DNA from: Lineus longissimus
Taxonomy: Eukaryota; Nemertea; Pilidiophora; Heteronemertea; Lineidae
Assembly (NCBI RefSeq): GCF_910592395.1
Contig: NC_088313.1
Location: forward strand, 9,364,501 to 9,428,500
DNA length: 64,000 bases
Direction of reading: 5' to 3'
Shown piece by piece: positions 30,885 through 42,706 of the stretch. The notes beneath the pieces were generated by a model. That model saw nothing but the letters and a program-made list of their open reading frames with translations, did no database searches and had not been told where the DNA came from. Each line of letters begins with the position of its first letter. The stretch's first letter is position 1. The position numbers were made by a program, and so were the translations under genes.

Positions 30885-33800
30885 AGCCCCACCCCCACAA
30901 TTCTCTGATAGGAAAGGCGTCGGAGACCACTGTTTTATTGAAGGAGACAAATGTTGATTGTCTTCTCGATACTGGTTCTGTGGTCTCCACCATTTCTACT
31001 ACTTATTTTTCAGAGAATTTTCCCGATGAAGACATTCATCCTTTGGATGATTTTATAGATATACAGAGTGCGACAGGAGATAAATTACCCTATATGGGCT
31101 ATGTCAAATTACCTTTGACCCTCGGTTCCTGTCGCCTCGACATTTTACTTCTAGTTGTGCCAGATACAAATTATAACCGTCTTGTTCCACTTTTACTTGG
31201 AACTAATGTGCTTGCTGAGTTGGCTCCGGAGAGATGTAACGTTGAGGATTCTGTTTGGCGTGATACTTTACGCAGTTACTGCCTGTCCGGTAGTACTGTA
31301 GGGAATGTTACAACATGTAAGTCTGTTACAATTAACAGCAACTCTCAGATTTCAATAAAGGGGATTACTCGTTGTAAATTAGGTCACTCTGCCAATGTTG
31401 TTACTGAATCTTCCAGGCCACTTCCAGGTGGACTTGTACTTGTTTCTTCTCTTCAGAAAGTGTCTTCTCGCAGTGCATCTCAGAAAGTCTCGGTTATTTT
31501 AAAGAATGTTTCGAATACACCAGTTACCATACCAAAGCGTTCCGTTCTTTGTAGTATTTCAGAAGCCAACTTAGATATTTCTCCGCCTACTATGGACATT
31601 GAAGATACTTCTTTTCCCAATGCATCTGGGATCGAGACTGCTGCAGAAGTCTCCGATACCTCTGATGAAATGCCTGATTCTGATTTTTTTCAACTTTTCA
31701 AGTTTCAGTCTAACATGGACTCAGAACATTTCTCTGAATTGAAGAATCGTTTGTTGAAATGGAAACATGTGTTTGCCAAGTCAGAGTCAGAGATGGGCAA
31801 GACAAATGTCTTGAAGCATCGTATTGATTTGTCCGATGATAAGCCATTTAAGATTTGGCATAGGAGAATTCCACCGAACATGTACGAGGATGTGAGGGTT
31901 CATTTACAGAAAATGTTAGACACGGGAGTCATCCGTGAGTCTAAGAGCCCTTACTGTTCTCCTGTTGTACTAGTACGAAAAAAAGATGGGTCTCTCAGAT
32001 TCTGCATTGATCTGAGGGAACTTAATAAACGGACCATCAAGGATTCATATTCATTGCCTAGAATTGATGAGACTCTAGATTCTATTGCTGGTTCTTCCTG
32101 GTTCTCCTGTCTTGATCTGAAGGCAGGCTATTGGCAAGTGGAGTTAGAGGAAGAACATAAGGAGAGGACTGCGTTTTCTGTGGGACCGCTGGGTTTTTAT
32201 GAATGTAACGTTATGCCGTTTGGGGCTACAAATGCTCCCAGTACATTCCAGCGTCTCATGGAGCTGGCTTTGCGCGATGTAAATCTTGAGATGTGTTTAG
32301 TGTATTTGGACGATGTCATCATTTTTAGTCCTACTGTAGAGCAACATTTAGACCGTCTTGAAATCATTTTTGACAAGTTACACAAAGCCGGACTCAAGTT
32401 AAAGCCTTCTAAATGCCAGTTCCTCTTAAATCGGGTCAAATATCTAGGGTATTATGTTTCCAAAAAAGGCATTGAGATGGACCCTGACAAAGTTCAGGCT
32501 GTGCGAGACTGGCCACCTCCTCAGTCGGTTGATGAACTCAGGCGTTATCTCGGTTTCACATCATACAATCGAAGGTTCATCAAGGATTATGCTAAGTTAG
32601 CTAAACCTTTGAATTGTTTACTCCAAGGTCATTCTACTCAGAAAAGGCAAAAAGACAAGCCGTCGTTTCGCTGGGGAGAGGAAGAACAAACCGCATTTCA
32701 AAATTTGAATAAATCATTGTGCTCTCCCCCAGTCCTTGGCTTTGCAGATTATTCTTTGCCATATGAGTTAGAAATAGATGCTTCGAGAGATGGCCTTGGA
32801 GCTATATTATACCAGTACCAGGATGATGTTAGAAAACCTATATATTTTGCTAGTAGAGGACTGTCCGCTTCAGAAAGGAACTACCCCACTCACAAGTTAG
32901 AGTTCTTGGGGCTGAAGTGGGCAGTGACTGACAAGTTTAAGGACTATTTATTCGGGGCAGAGTTCAGAGTCAAGACTGACAATAATCCGCTGACATATGT
33001 ATTGACGAGTGCGAAGCTCGATGCCACAAGGCACCGCTGGTTAGCTGAGTTGTCAGCTTATGACTTTACCATCGAATATTTTGCTGGAAAGAGCAATGCA
33101 GCTGCAGATGCGTTGTCTCGTCTTCCAAGAGAAACTAGTCTGATCAATGAGGATGTTGTAAAAGCTATTTCACTTTCCCTCACTTGTCAAAATCTCTCTG
33201 CTGTTGAAATTCTGAATGCCAATATTGATTCTTCACATTCCCTATACCAAGTTGATTCGCTCACTACGGATTTTGTTGATATTAAGTATCATCAGGGGCA
33301 GGATAAATATATTTCAGATACCATTGCTTCTCTGGCCAGAGGTATTCGTCCTGACCCCTCTCCGGAGCTGAAACCTTGGTTACGTCATTTTAACTCTTAT
33401 CGATTGAACGACAAAGGTATTTTAGTAAAACAAAGTATGTTGAATGATCAAGTTGTTGATCGTGTCGTCTTGCCATTGTCTCTTCACACATCTACTTTGA
33501 AGCAGCTGCATGATGACATGGGTCACCTTGGTAAGGATAGGGTGATTGATCTTGTAAAGTCCAGATTCTTCTGGCCGGGTTATGTCAGTGATATAGAGAA
33601 TTACATTCAAACTTGTGGTCGATGTTTACGCCGAAAGACACCTACTAATGAGAAAGCTTCTCTCACCAGCATAACCACGTCGCAGCCTCTGGAGATGGTC
33701 TGTATGGACTATCTCACAGTTGAACCTTCCAGGGGTTGTGAAAATATTTTAGTAATTACAGATCATTTCACCAAGTACTCTGTAGCTATTGCAACAAGAA

Positions 33801-35431
33801 ATCAGACAGCACATACTACTGCCAAAGCTCTTTATGAAAATTTTATAGTTCATTATGGTTTTCCTGGTCGGCTACATAGTGATCAGGGCCGTAATTTTGA
33901 ATCTGCTGTTATAAAGGAATTGTGTGCTTTAGCTGGAATGACCAAGTCTCGGACAACTCCCTACCATCCAATGGGCAATGGGCTTTGCGAACGGTATAAC
34001 CGCACCCTTTTGTCAATGTTGGGTACGTTGTCCGAGGACAAGAAGAGTAGTTGGTCGCTGTACCTCTCCACGTTGACGCATGCGTACAATTGTACGCGTC
34101 ACGATTCTACTGGATTCAGTCCGCATTTTCTAATGTTTGGCCGTGAGCCACGTCTTCCTGTAGATATCAATTATGGTCTCGGTACTCCTGATGTTGGCCC
34201 TAGTGAATCTTATAGTTCTTACATTAAATCTTTGCAGGAGCGTCTTGATTATGCATTCTCTATGGCTATGAAAAACCAGGATACCGCTTCATGTAAGAAT
34301 AAAGGGAGATATGATCTCAAAGCGAAAGCTTCTGTTCTTCAGACTGGTGATTGTATTCTTGTCCGCAATGTCCACTTACGCGGTAGACATAAATTGGCTG
34401 ACAAGTGGTCGACCGATGTTTATACTGTTGTGGGTCAACCAAACCCCAATATTCCGGTATTTTCGGTTCGCTCCTCGAAAGGAGGTAATCCGCGTGTTTT
34501 ACACCGTAATTTGTTGATGCCAGTTGGAGAGATTAGAGATGAGGAAGTTGTGAAGACTCCGGCCCGGTCCAGTCGTACTCGTCCTGAGAAGGAAGTTGTT
34601 GTACAGCCTGCGATGAGTGATGACGAGGATGTCGATGTGATGATTTTGCCACGTGTTGATGAAGTTCCTTCTTCTTTTGCATCCGCTTCAACCGCCGATG
34701 TTCCACATGGTGACAAACTTCCATCTTTTACATCCGTCAGATCTGATGCTGCACCTCCTTCTGATATTGTTCCGTCTACTTTGTCTACCGATTCTACCCC
34801 ACCATTATCCATTACAGATGTCGTTCCGGTCCAGCCCGCTGTTGTTGAGCCTGCGTCCAAGTCTTCGGTTGATGTTAGTGCGTCCGAGCATGCTGCTGTT
34901 GAGCCTGCGTCCCAGTCTTCGGTTGATGTCAGCGCGTCCCAGCCTGCCGTAGATGCCAGTTATCCTACTACAGATGTGACCGTTCCTCCTCCACTGATAG
35001 ATGTCGATACGCCGTCAGGAATTGCGCTTGACGTGACTTCGATCGATGATGGTACTGTTCCGCCTCCAGTGGAATTTGTTGATGGTGGTACTGTTCCGCC
35101 TCCAGTGGAATTTTCAACCGTTGGTCCAGTGGATGAGACAGTCCCTGTAGATGTTCCCCCTGGTGAATCCTCTGCTGAATTCCACACATCCCAGGATGAC
35201 GAGGAAGAGAGTGCTCCGGAGGACAGCCCTGTTGCAGCCCCGAGGAGATCTAAGAGGGAACATAAACCGCCTAACCGTTTCAAGCCATATCAGATGTATC
35301 AGCAACAGCCGCGCGCGCCGCCTGAGCCTTGGCGATCCAAGGTTGATTATTTTATGTCGCTTGCAAGCAAGCCTGAGTTTGCGCAAAATCCCGCTATTCT
35401 TGACAAAGTTCTGTCTTTAATGAAGGATTGA
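30821..35431 (+). CDS. pol: Pol polyprotein (PR-RT-RH-IN) of Ty3/gypsy element, copy 2
   Basis: The same layout as copy 1, with DTGS, YLDD, RNase H, HHCC and DD35E all present and no stop or frameshift. It differs from copy 1 by AAG to CAG (31481, Lys to Gln, between protease and RT) and GAA to AAA (32711, Glu to Lys, in the connection before RNase H). Neither change touches a catalytic residue. The start given is the open-frame boundary; translation presumably enters from gag. Confidence 0.94.
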   Translation, partial: EQAVGKRQRTLDRGRSRGQRVKPHPHNSLIGKASETTVLLKETNVDCLLDTGSVVSTISTTYFSENFPDEDIHPLDDFIDIQSATGDKLPYMGYVKLPLTLGSCRLDILLLVVPDTNYNRLVPLLLGTNVLAELAPERCNVEDSVWRDTLRSYCLSGSTVGNVTTCKSVTINSNSQISIKGITRCKLGHSANVVTESSRPLPGGLVLVSSLQKVSSRSASQKVSVILKNVSNTPVTIPKRSVLCSISEANLDISPPTMDIEDTSFPNASGIETAAEVSDTSDEMPDSDFFQLFKFQSNMDSEHFSELKNRLLKWKHVFAKSESEMGKTNVLKHRIDLSDDKPFKIWHRRIPPNMYEDVRVHLQKMLDTGVIRESKSPYCSPVVLVRKKDGSLRFCIDLRELNKRTIKDSYSLPRIDETLDSIAGSSWFSCLDLKAGYWQVELEEEHKERTAFSVGPLGFYECNVMPFGATNAPSTFQRLMELALRDVNLEMCLVYLDDVIIFSPTVEQHLDRLEIIFDKLHKAGLKLKPSKCQFLLNRVKYLGYYVSKKGIEMDPDKVQAVRDWPPPQSVDELRRYLGFTSYNRRFIKDYAKLAKPLNCLLQGHSTQKRQKDKPSFRWGEEEQTAFQNLNKSLCSPPVLGFADYSLPYELEIDASRDGLGAILYQYQDDVRKPIYFASRGLSASERNYPTHKLEFLGLKWAVTDKFKDYLFGAEFRVKTDNNPLTYVLTSAKLDATRHRWLAELSAYDFTIEYFAGKSNAAADALSRLPRETSLINEDVVKAISLSLTCQNLSAVEILNANIDSSHSLYQVDSLTTDFVDIKYHQGQDKYISDTIASLARGIRPDPSPELKPWLRHFNSYRLNDKGILVKQSMLNDQVVDRVVLPLSLHTSTLKQLHDDMGHLGKDRVIDLVKSRFFWPGYVSDIENYIQTCGRCLRRKTPTNEKASLTSITTSQPLEMVCMDYLTVEPSRGCENILVITDHFTKYSVAIATRNQTAHTTAKALYENFIVHYGFPGRLHSDQGRNFESAVIKELCALAGMTKSRTTPYHPMGNGLCERYNRTLLSMLGTLSEDKKSSWSLYLSTLTHAYNCTRHDSTGFSPHFLMFGREPRLPVDINYGLGTPDVGPSESYSSYIKSLQERLDYAFSMAMKNQDTASCKNKGRYDLKAKASVLQTGDCILVRNVHLRGRHKLADKWSTDVYTVVGQPNPNIPVFSVRSSKGGNPRVLHRNLLMPVGEIRDEEVVKTPARSSRTRPEKEVVVQPAMSDDEDVDVMILPRVDEVPSSFASASTADVPHGDKLPSFTSVRSDAAPPSDIVPSTLSTDSTPPLSITDVVPVQPAVVEPASKSSVDVSASEHAAVEPASQSSVDVSASQPAVDASYPTTDVTVPPPLIDVDTPSGIALDVTSIDDGTVPPPVEFVDGGTVPPPVEFSTVGPVDETVPVDVPPGESSAEFHTSQDDEEESAPEDSPVAAPRRSKREHKPPNRFKPYQMYQQQPRAPPEPWRSKVDYFMSLASKPEFAQNPAILDKVLSLMKD

Positions 35432-36406
35432 ATGATAGTTGGTTTTCAATTTTGCTGTAGACTCGTGATTATTTTCTGGTTTGAAATATATATAACATTT
35501 TGATTGAATGTTGGCTGGTTTTGGCAGGCCATGTCAATCAAGAGATTGTTTTCTACTTGAGTGTGTGTTTTCTTCTTTTGTTTCGATATTTCGTGGAGAT
35601 TTATATCAAGTAATTCTTGGTATTGATATTTTGTACTGTATGATTAGAGTCTGTATAGATTCCATAGATAATTCATCAGTACTTATTCTGTTGCATCTCT
35701 ACTCATATCAGTTATTCAAGGTTTTGTTTGACAGTTTATCAATGTAAATCCCTTTTGGACTAAGGGTTTTTGGTCAAACAGTTACTAATTAATACCTTCC
35801 AGATGTTTTGTAAGTCAATTCCCTGCAATTTTCCTTTTTTCCCAATCTTGTATCATCTTATTGATTGTTGTTTTGTGGTGTGATGGTAAGATTGAGGAGG
35901 TCATTACCCCTTCTCTTCTATTATATCTTCTTGCAATGATCTTCAGTAAATCAAACAATACTACAATAGTTCTTCACAGTACCGTATTCTGATAATGATT
36001 CTAAACTTATATATTTCAGTATCTTGTCTATTCGCCTTAATCTCGTTCTGATTCGTGCGATACAATTAATTTTCAGTGTGAACTCTAGAAGTTTACTGTT
36101 AATTTGTAAATACAATAATAATTCCATTTCTTGTAGCTCTTTACCTTATGGTGTTTTTCAGTTTTCAGGATGCTGGATTGAAATTTTCACTTTTCAGTCT
36201 TTGTCTTTAATGATTCTGAATTCTGCTCTTTGATGGTTCCATTCTTCCCTTCTTATTGTTTGAAGGTTTTGGTTTCGCATCTTTCTCAACTCGGTTTCGT
36301 TTTGAGTTTCACCTGGTATTTTGGGTTACATGTTTTGTATATATGGTGTACATTTCTTTTTATCTTTGGTAAATGTCAGGAGCCATTTTCTCTTGACAGG
36401 GGAATG

Positions 36407-36762
36407 TGTAACAGGTTCAATTTGAACAGTTTGAAGAGTTTATTCCCCCTTTAAGTCTGCTATGACCAATGGTTTAGCTCAGGTTATTTTGGGCCTTCAC
36501 GGTCCCTGAGCCTTATGTCATTTCATTGTATGTGCTTTATCAGCTATTATTGTTTGTATAGTTTTCCTGGTCTACTGAGTTTCCCTCCAAATTCAGTTAG
36601 CCTTGGGATCCCGAACTGTGTACATGCATGTTGTAGACCTGGTCAGATGAGTTTAATATAAACATTTCTATATATTTGATTTCTTCCTTTTTCATCAACA
36701 ATGTCACAAGGATTGGAACAGTGAATCTGTGGACATGAAGACTGATATAATACAGTATTACA
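36407..36762 (+). repeat. 3' LTR, copy 2
   Basis: 356 bp with T at LTR base 33, as in the 3' LTR of copy 1. Preceded by AGGGGAA-TG (purine tract at 36398-36404). Confidence 0.95.
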
Positions 36763-36818
36763 CTTAACTTCGGTGATCGGACGAGAACCGGTGTTTTCAA
36801 CGTGATATGGTCGTAGAC
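36763..36818 (-). pseudogene. 5S rRNA, 5' fragment right of retrotransposon copy 2
   Basis: RNA positions 1 to ~56 with its upstream TTATAA; partner of 27221-27288. Confidence 0.93.
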
Positions 36819-37680
36819 ATGAGAGTCAGACTTGTTGGGCTACTTATAACAGTAGGCCAGTGAGGTAAGTATATTTTCGACAGTATACCTGTGACAGTAT
36901 ACTATCAAACCGTTTTAACAGTAGTGGGCCTTCTGTAGCACTGGTTACCAATTGGGAGTCTCGGAATCGTGCAGTTTTCAAGCCAACCGACATTCTGGAT
37001 CATGGTCAGTAGTGACATCTGTGTATTTGCTTTGCAACTAAACATCTCGAGCTAACTGTGAACGTTTAATTTACACCGGAGTCATGGCTGAACTCGGTGA
37101 AATAAGTTTTTCGCTATATGGCCTAGAATTGTGACGATCATAGTTGACACTCGCACAACTACGCCCAATCTCGCGTGGCAGATGGAAGGTATGTTACATA
37201 TTGAGGCCAAACTGGGGATTGAGACGCGCTTCACATGGCACAGATTCTAAGCTCATAAAATCGCCAAAGATCCCCCTACACATGGGAACTAAGATCAGGG
37301 CGTCAAAGTAAATAGTATTTGGAACCGGTTGGACCCATATATGAACATGGAAACGCCCTGCGTCTTAAGAACTAAATTTCTCTGGGGGGACAAAACGGAC
37401 CCTGTCCCCACTGTGTAGTGCCACCTATGCGACTTGATTGTCCTTGTCAGACCTGGTGGAATTATTGTGACATTTGTTCCCCGCTCTTCCCTAGAGACTA
37501 TTGTTCGAGAGACCATACACCTGAAATGCGAGGTCTGAGACAATTGTGCTTGGTGCGCGGTTGGTGCCGATCGTCTTGGTTGCTCGCGTGTGTGCGCGTG
37601 TGTCAGGGGGTGGGGGCTATTACTAGTGTATCACTTTCAAGTATGAGATTGGGTGGATCGGTCTTTCTTTGGTATTAACT

Positions 37681-37800
37681 ACCCTGCCGTTGGCAGGGCT
37701 ATAAAAAATGTCTATAGACTCATTAGAGTGTTCCTCTCCACGGAAATCTTTAGTAAAAGGCGAAAGATTTATGCGTGGGATTGAAGAGAAACCAGAGTGA
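37681..37800 (-). ncRNA. U5 small nuclear RNA
   Basis: Consensus copy. Confidence 0.92.
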
Positions 37801-38224
37801 CGTTGTCTCGCCCGAGTTGGATAGAGTTTGCCGAGTTCTTCACCATGTGTTTGGTTTTGGATATAATTGGATGCCTAGTCGTTCTTGAGTCTGTAGACAA
37901 AACAAAGATGTTGCAAGCAGAAAACAATTAATGACCAACAATTGACACTATTGCCAAAAATGTTATGATGTTACGTCTTTAAATTTTTAATGATCTGATC
38001 AGCATATTATTCAGCTCGTTGTCAGTTATCGCCTCATGTTCGGCTCGCATCCGTGTAGGCCATGCCAATTACGGAGTCTCGAGTAAAAGTCAGACGGCGA
38101 AATATGAAAAAAAGAACACGCTAACGTTATCTTACTTTGACCTTTGACCTTTGGCCAGTTCTATAGCCGTCCCGCCGTGTAGTGATACTGGAAGAATAAT
38201 GACAAAAATTACGAAAAAAACCAA

Positions 38225-38344
38225 AAGTCTACCACACGTGGTATTCCGAGGCGGTCACCCATCCACGTACTAACCACGCTCGACGTTGCTTAACTTCGGT
38301 GATCGGACGAGAACCGGTGTTTTCAACGTGATATGGTCGTAGAC
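38225..38344 (-). rRNA. 5S ribosomal RNA (variant near 3' end)
   Basis: Plus GTCTACCACACG replaces GTCTACAACACG, a change at about RNA position 112 in the 3' strand of stem I. The A run of the terminator is also one longer. Confidence 0.94.
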
Positions 38345-39206
38345 ATGAGAGTCAGACTTGTTGGGCTACTTATAACAGTAGGCCAGTGAGGTAAGTATAT
38401 TTTCGACAGTATACCTGTGACAGTATACTATCAAACCGTTTTAACAGTAGTGGGCCTTCTGTAGCACTGGTTACCAATTGGGAGTCTCGGAATCGTGCAG
38501 TTTTCAAGCCAACCGACATTCTGGATCATGGTCAGTAGTGACATCTGTGTATTTGCTTTGCAACTAAACATCTCGAGCTAACTGTGAACGTTTAATTTAC
38601 ACCGGAGTCATGGCTGAACTCGGTGAAATAAGTTTTTCGCTATATGGCCTAGAATTGTGACGATCACAGTTGACACTCGCACAACTACGCCCAATCTCGC
38701 GTGGCAGATGGAAGGTATGTTACATATTGAGGCCAAACTGGGGATTGAGACGCGCTTCACATGGCACAGATTCTAAGCTCATAAAATCGCCAAAGATCCC
38801 CCTACACATGGGAACTAAGATCAGGGCGTCAAAGTAAATAGTATTTGGAACCGGTAGGACCCATATATGAACATGGAAACGCCCTGCGTCTTAAGAACTA
38901 AATTTCTCTGGGGGGACAAAACGGACCCCGTCCCCACTGTGTAGTGCCACCTATGCGACTTGATTGTCCTTGTCAGACCTGGTGGAATTATTGTGACATT
39001 TGTTCCCCGCTCTTCCCTAGAGACTATTGTTCGAGAGACCATACACCTGAAATGCGAGGTCTGAGACAATTGTGCTTGGTGCGCGGTTGGTGCCGATCGT
39101 CTTGGTTGCTCGCGTGTGTGCGCGTGTGTCAGGGGGTGGGGGCTATTACTAGTGTATCACTTTCAAGTATGAGATTGGGTGGATCGGTCTTTCTTTGGTA
39201 TTAACT

Positions 39207-39326
39207 ACCCTGCCGTTGGCAGGGCTATAAAAAATGTCTATAGACTCATTAGAGTGTTCCTCTCCACGGAAATCTTTAGTAAAAGGCGAAAGATTTATGC
39301 GTGGGATTGAAGAGAAACCAGAGTGA
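39207..39326 (-). ncRNA. U5 small nuclear RNA
   Basis: Consensus copy, the last U5 in the array. The final unit ends before the next one. Confidence 0.92.
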
Positions 39327-39750
39327 CGTTGTCTCGCCCGAGTTGGATAGAGTTTGCCGAGTTCTTCACCATGTGTTTGGTTTTGGATATAATTGGATGC
39401 CTAGTCGTTCTTGAGTCTGTAGACAAAACAAAGATGTTGCAAGCAGAAAACAATTAATGACCAACAATTGACACTATTGCCAAAAATGTTATGATGTTAC
39501 GTCTTTAAATTTTTAATGATCTGATCAGCATATTATTCAGCTCGTTGTCAGTTATCGCCTCATGTTCGGCTCGCATCCGTGTAGGCCATGCCAATTACGG
39601 AGTCTCGAGTAAAAGTCAGACGGCGAAATATGAAAAAAAGAACACGCTAACGTTATCTTACTTTGACCTTTGACCTTTGGCCAGTTCTATAGCCGTCCCG
39701 CCGTGTAGTGATACTGGAAGAATAATGACAAAAATTACGAAAAAACCCAA

Positions 39751-39870
39751 AAGTCTACAACACGTGGTATTCCGAGGCGGTCACCCATCCACGTACTAAC
39801 CACGCTCGACGTTGCTTAACTTCGGTGATCGGACGAGAACCGGTGTTTTCAACGTGATATGGTCGTAGAC
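39751..39870 (-). rRNA. 5S ribosomal RNA
   Basis: Consensus copy and the last 5S of the array. It is intact although the spacer right of it is decaying. Confidence 0.95.
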
Positions 39871-40648
39871 ATGAGAGTCAGACTTGTTGGGCTACTTATA
39901 ACAGTAGGCCAGTGAGGTAAGTATATTTTCGACAGTATACCTGTGACAGTATACTATCAAACCGTTTTAACAGTAGTGGGCCTTCTGTAGCACTGGTTAC
40001 CAATTGGGAGTCTCGGAATCGTGCAGTTTTCAAGCCAACCGACATTCTGGATCATGGTCAGTAGTGACATCTGTGTATTTGCTTTGCAACTAAACATCTC
40101 AAGCTAACTGTGAACACCGGAGTCATGGCTGAACTCAGTGAAATAAGTTTTTCGCTATATGGCCTAGAATTGTGACGAGCATAGTTGACACTCGCACAAC
40201 TACGCCCAATCTCGCGTGGCAGATGGAAGGTATGTTACGTATTGAGGCCAAACTGGGGATTGAGACGCGCTTCACATGGCACAGATTCTAAGCTCATAAA
40301 ATCGCCAAAGATCCCCCTACACATGGGAACTAAGATCAGGGCGTCAAAGTAAATAGTATTTGGAACCGGTTGGACCCATATATGAACATGGAAACGCCCT
40401 GCGTCTTAAGAACTAAATTTCTCTGGGGGGGGGGGGACAAAACGGACCCCGTCCCCACTGTGTAGTGCCACCTATGCGACTTGATTGTCCTTGTCAGACC
40501 TGGTGGAATTATTGTGACATTTGCTCTCCTCCCTTCCCGATTGTTCGAGAGACCATACACCTGAAATGCGAGGTCTGAGACAATTGTGCTTGGTGCGCGG
40601 TTGGTGCCGATCGTCTTGGTTGCTCGCGTGTGTGCGCGTGTGTCAGGC

Positions 40649-40921
40649 TTGTGTCAAAGTTGACCGGCTTCAGTTGACACCGTGATAGAGCATTGATGAG
40701 GCCTAACATAAGGATAATCTAGAATCGAGCAATACCACTATCTTTCAGTAAACATGATCTGGTCACATTCCTGAGTGCAATGAGCTTATTATGACGTGCA
40801 CATTTGGTTTCTGCAGAAACGTTTCTGGATTAGACTGGGGAATAAAAACACTACACAATGCGACCTACCAGGTATTCCACTGGACTCGTCGATGACTTTG
40901 TCCAGGCATTTCGCATACGTG
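40649..40921. other. Unique DNA between array end and DNA transposon
   Basis: About 270 bp with no homology to the unit and no gene that I can see. It ends with TG, the target duplication of the following transposon. Confidence 0.6.
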
Positions 40922-41215
40922 CACTCTAAGAACTATTTTATTATTAATAGTAAAAAAGTTACTATTTAATGGATTAATATTGCACCCACATAGAAGTAGT
41001 AATTTTTACTACTTCAAAGTAGTTAAGATATTTAACCATATAAATGGTAACTTTTTCTACAATTAAATAGTAATTATTTTACTCTTTTGATGGTTATTTG
41101 TGAATAGTTAACTATTCCTGGTGGTTTTGGTTGAACCACATAAATGGTTAAATTTTTACTATTTCTGAGAGTAGTGGTCACCATTACTATTCCTTGGTGG
41201 TAATTATCTAACATG
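40922..41215. repeat. Left terminal and subterminal repeat region of the CACTA-like element
   Basis: AT-rich, with repeated AGTAA, TTACT and AAATGGTAA-type words in both orientations from the CACTCTAA end inward. Such clusters are transposase binding sites in known CACTA elements; the role here is inferred. Confidence 0.55.
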
Positions 41216-42706
41216 GGCCGTATTTTGGGGCATTATGATCTTGCTGCATTTTCGTATCCAGCAGTCACAACGATCATGGACTTGGACCCCAGTCCAGTGT
41301 CTTGAGTCACTTCCATCTTGTCTGAACCCAGACGGAGACGCCACAAGACATCCAGCTTAATCTGTAGTCTATCCAGAGCAGGAAGGAAAAGGAAATTATT
41401 TTTTGATTCTAACAATTAAAACTTTATTTAATAACAAACATCAACTACATTGTACTATCACATATTTTTGAATCATAGTGTATAACAGGCCCCCCCCCCC
41501 CCCCCCCCCCATATCACTGTAATAAAAGCAATTGATAACAATGTATACATAAGTATAAACAAGTTGCGCTCCATGCTCTCTAGAAATTCATTGGCTACCT
41601 GTCAGTTTCAAGTATTTGCTTCATGGTATAACAATTCAAATAATTTTTAAAAAGATTTATATCACAAAAACCACCTTGTACTAAACAAAGCGAATTAACT
41701 GTTCTTTCCATATCTGCCTTGGTAAATATAGGTAAAATGAATGTTTTCAAAGTTGGTGTTAGCGTTCATCTTGGGAAGTTTTATAGCATTTTTTGCATCA
41801 ACGGGGCACTTTAAGGCAACAACAAGGTTCACCCAAGCATAAGACTTAATAATTTCAGGGGTAACCAACCTTGTTTACAGAAATTATGCATTTTCAGGAT
41901 TGCTGAAAACGTATAAAACTAAAATAAACCTCAAAACCAACTTCGAAATCAGGACCTAAATGCCTCTGAATGTCATCACTTATGAATTTTTTTTGCATGT
42001 ACCGGTAGTGCAAAAGCAAATTCAAATTCAAATTGAAACAAAACGATTGTGTGTACAGTCCTTAGCATTAATGCCATCACAAGGTAATCATAAGACAACT
42101 CGTAACAACAGGATTCCTATAATAGCCAAAGTCAGAGCCATACCAGTATACATTCCAAGGCAGTACACATTGCACATAAGAAACAGCTGATTTGAGATAC
42201 TGCATATCCCAAGCAACCACTAACATTTCCTCAAAGAAATTGCATGTTGTGATGGAAAACTGCCAAAGTACCAAAAAGTAACACTCTGGGCCCAAAGCCA
42301 AATATTTTTTATAACATGTTTGTTACCAGTAATATAATAGGACCTAGCAAAATTCCAAATGTGCTTCAAGAATGAGCTTTCAAATGAACACCTGTGATAG
42401 GGTTGTTGTAAATCACTTGCAGGAAAAGGGTTAACCGACAATGAATACATGCTGATCGAGAGTACAGATTAAGTACATGTACATGGGTACACCCACTTGA
42501 AAGCCCCTCACAAATGGGTATTTGGACAAGTTATGCAATGGTGCCATCATCAAACCACAACAAGGACATTGGCAATGCAATCCACACAGGAAGGCAACAC
42601 CACAGCTGAACCCCTATTTAAATTTATCGCTGATTTTGCACATTTCTAAGCTTGGCATTTGGCCCACATAGAAGTCTGGGTTAATTATGCCATTACAACA
42701 CATTCA
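41216..42706 (-). other. Probable 3' untranslated and non-coding part of the transposon
   Basis: No convincing ORF. On the minus strand an AATAAA lies near 41420, which could end the SAM-gene transcript. A 21-C run sits at 41490-41510. I see no other gene. Confidence 0.4.

Larger units (their letters stand above)
27289..36762 (+). mobile_element. Ty3/gypsy LTR retrotransposon, copy 2 (9474 bp)
   Basis: The same element at the same 5S position and with the same CTTA flanks (27285-27288 and 36763-36766) as copy 1, at a constant offset of 22154 bp. Both copies carry A in the 5' LTR and T in the 3' LTR at LTR base 33. I saw three differences from copy 1: A to T in the leader (29152), and two amino-acid changes in pol. 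This pattern shows duplication of an array segment after insertion, not a second insertion. Confidence 0.96.
36763..40648. repeat. 5S-U5 tandem array, right block and array end
   Basis: The rest of the split unit, one full unit from 37743, and a last unit from 39269 that stops near 40648, within GTGTGTCAGG. The last unit has decayed after its 5S gene: a 10-bp loss near 40111, a longer G run near 40425-40435, several substitutions, and a rewritten patch at 40520-40545. Edge units of tandem arrays commonly escape homogenisation. Confidence 0.93.

Noticed and set aside
27289-36762. Second independent targeted insertion into 5S
   Set aside because: Shared LTR mismatch, shared flanking units and a constant 22154-bp offset show duplication instead.
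1-40648. CRISPR-like periodic repeats
   Set aside because: The period is ~1526 bp with full-length identity and the genome is eukaryotic; it is a gene array.
41233-41415. 60-aa minus ORF near the left end of the CACTA-like element
   Set aside because: Short, no domain, no splice context that joins it to the ten-exon gene.
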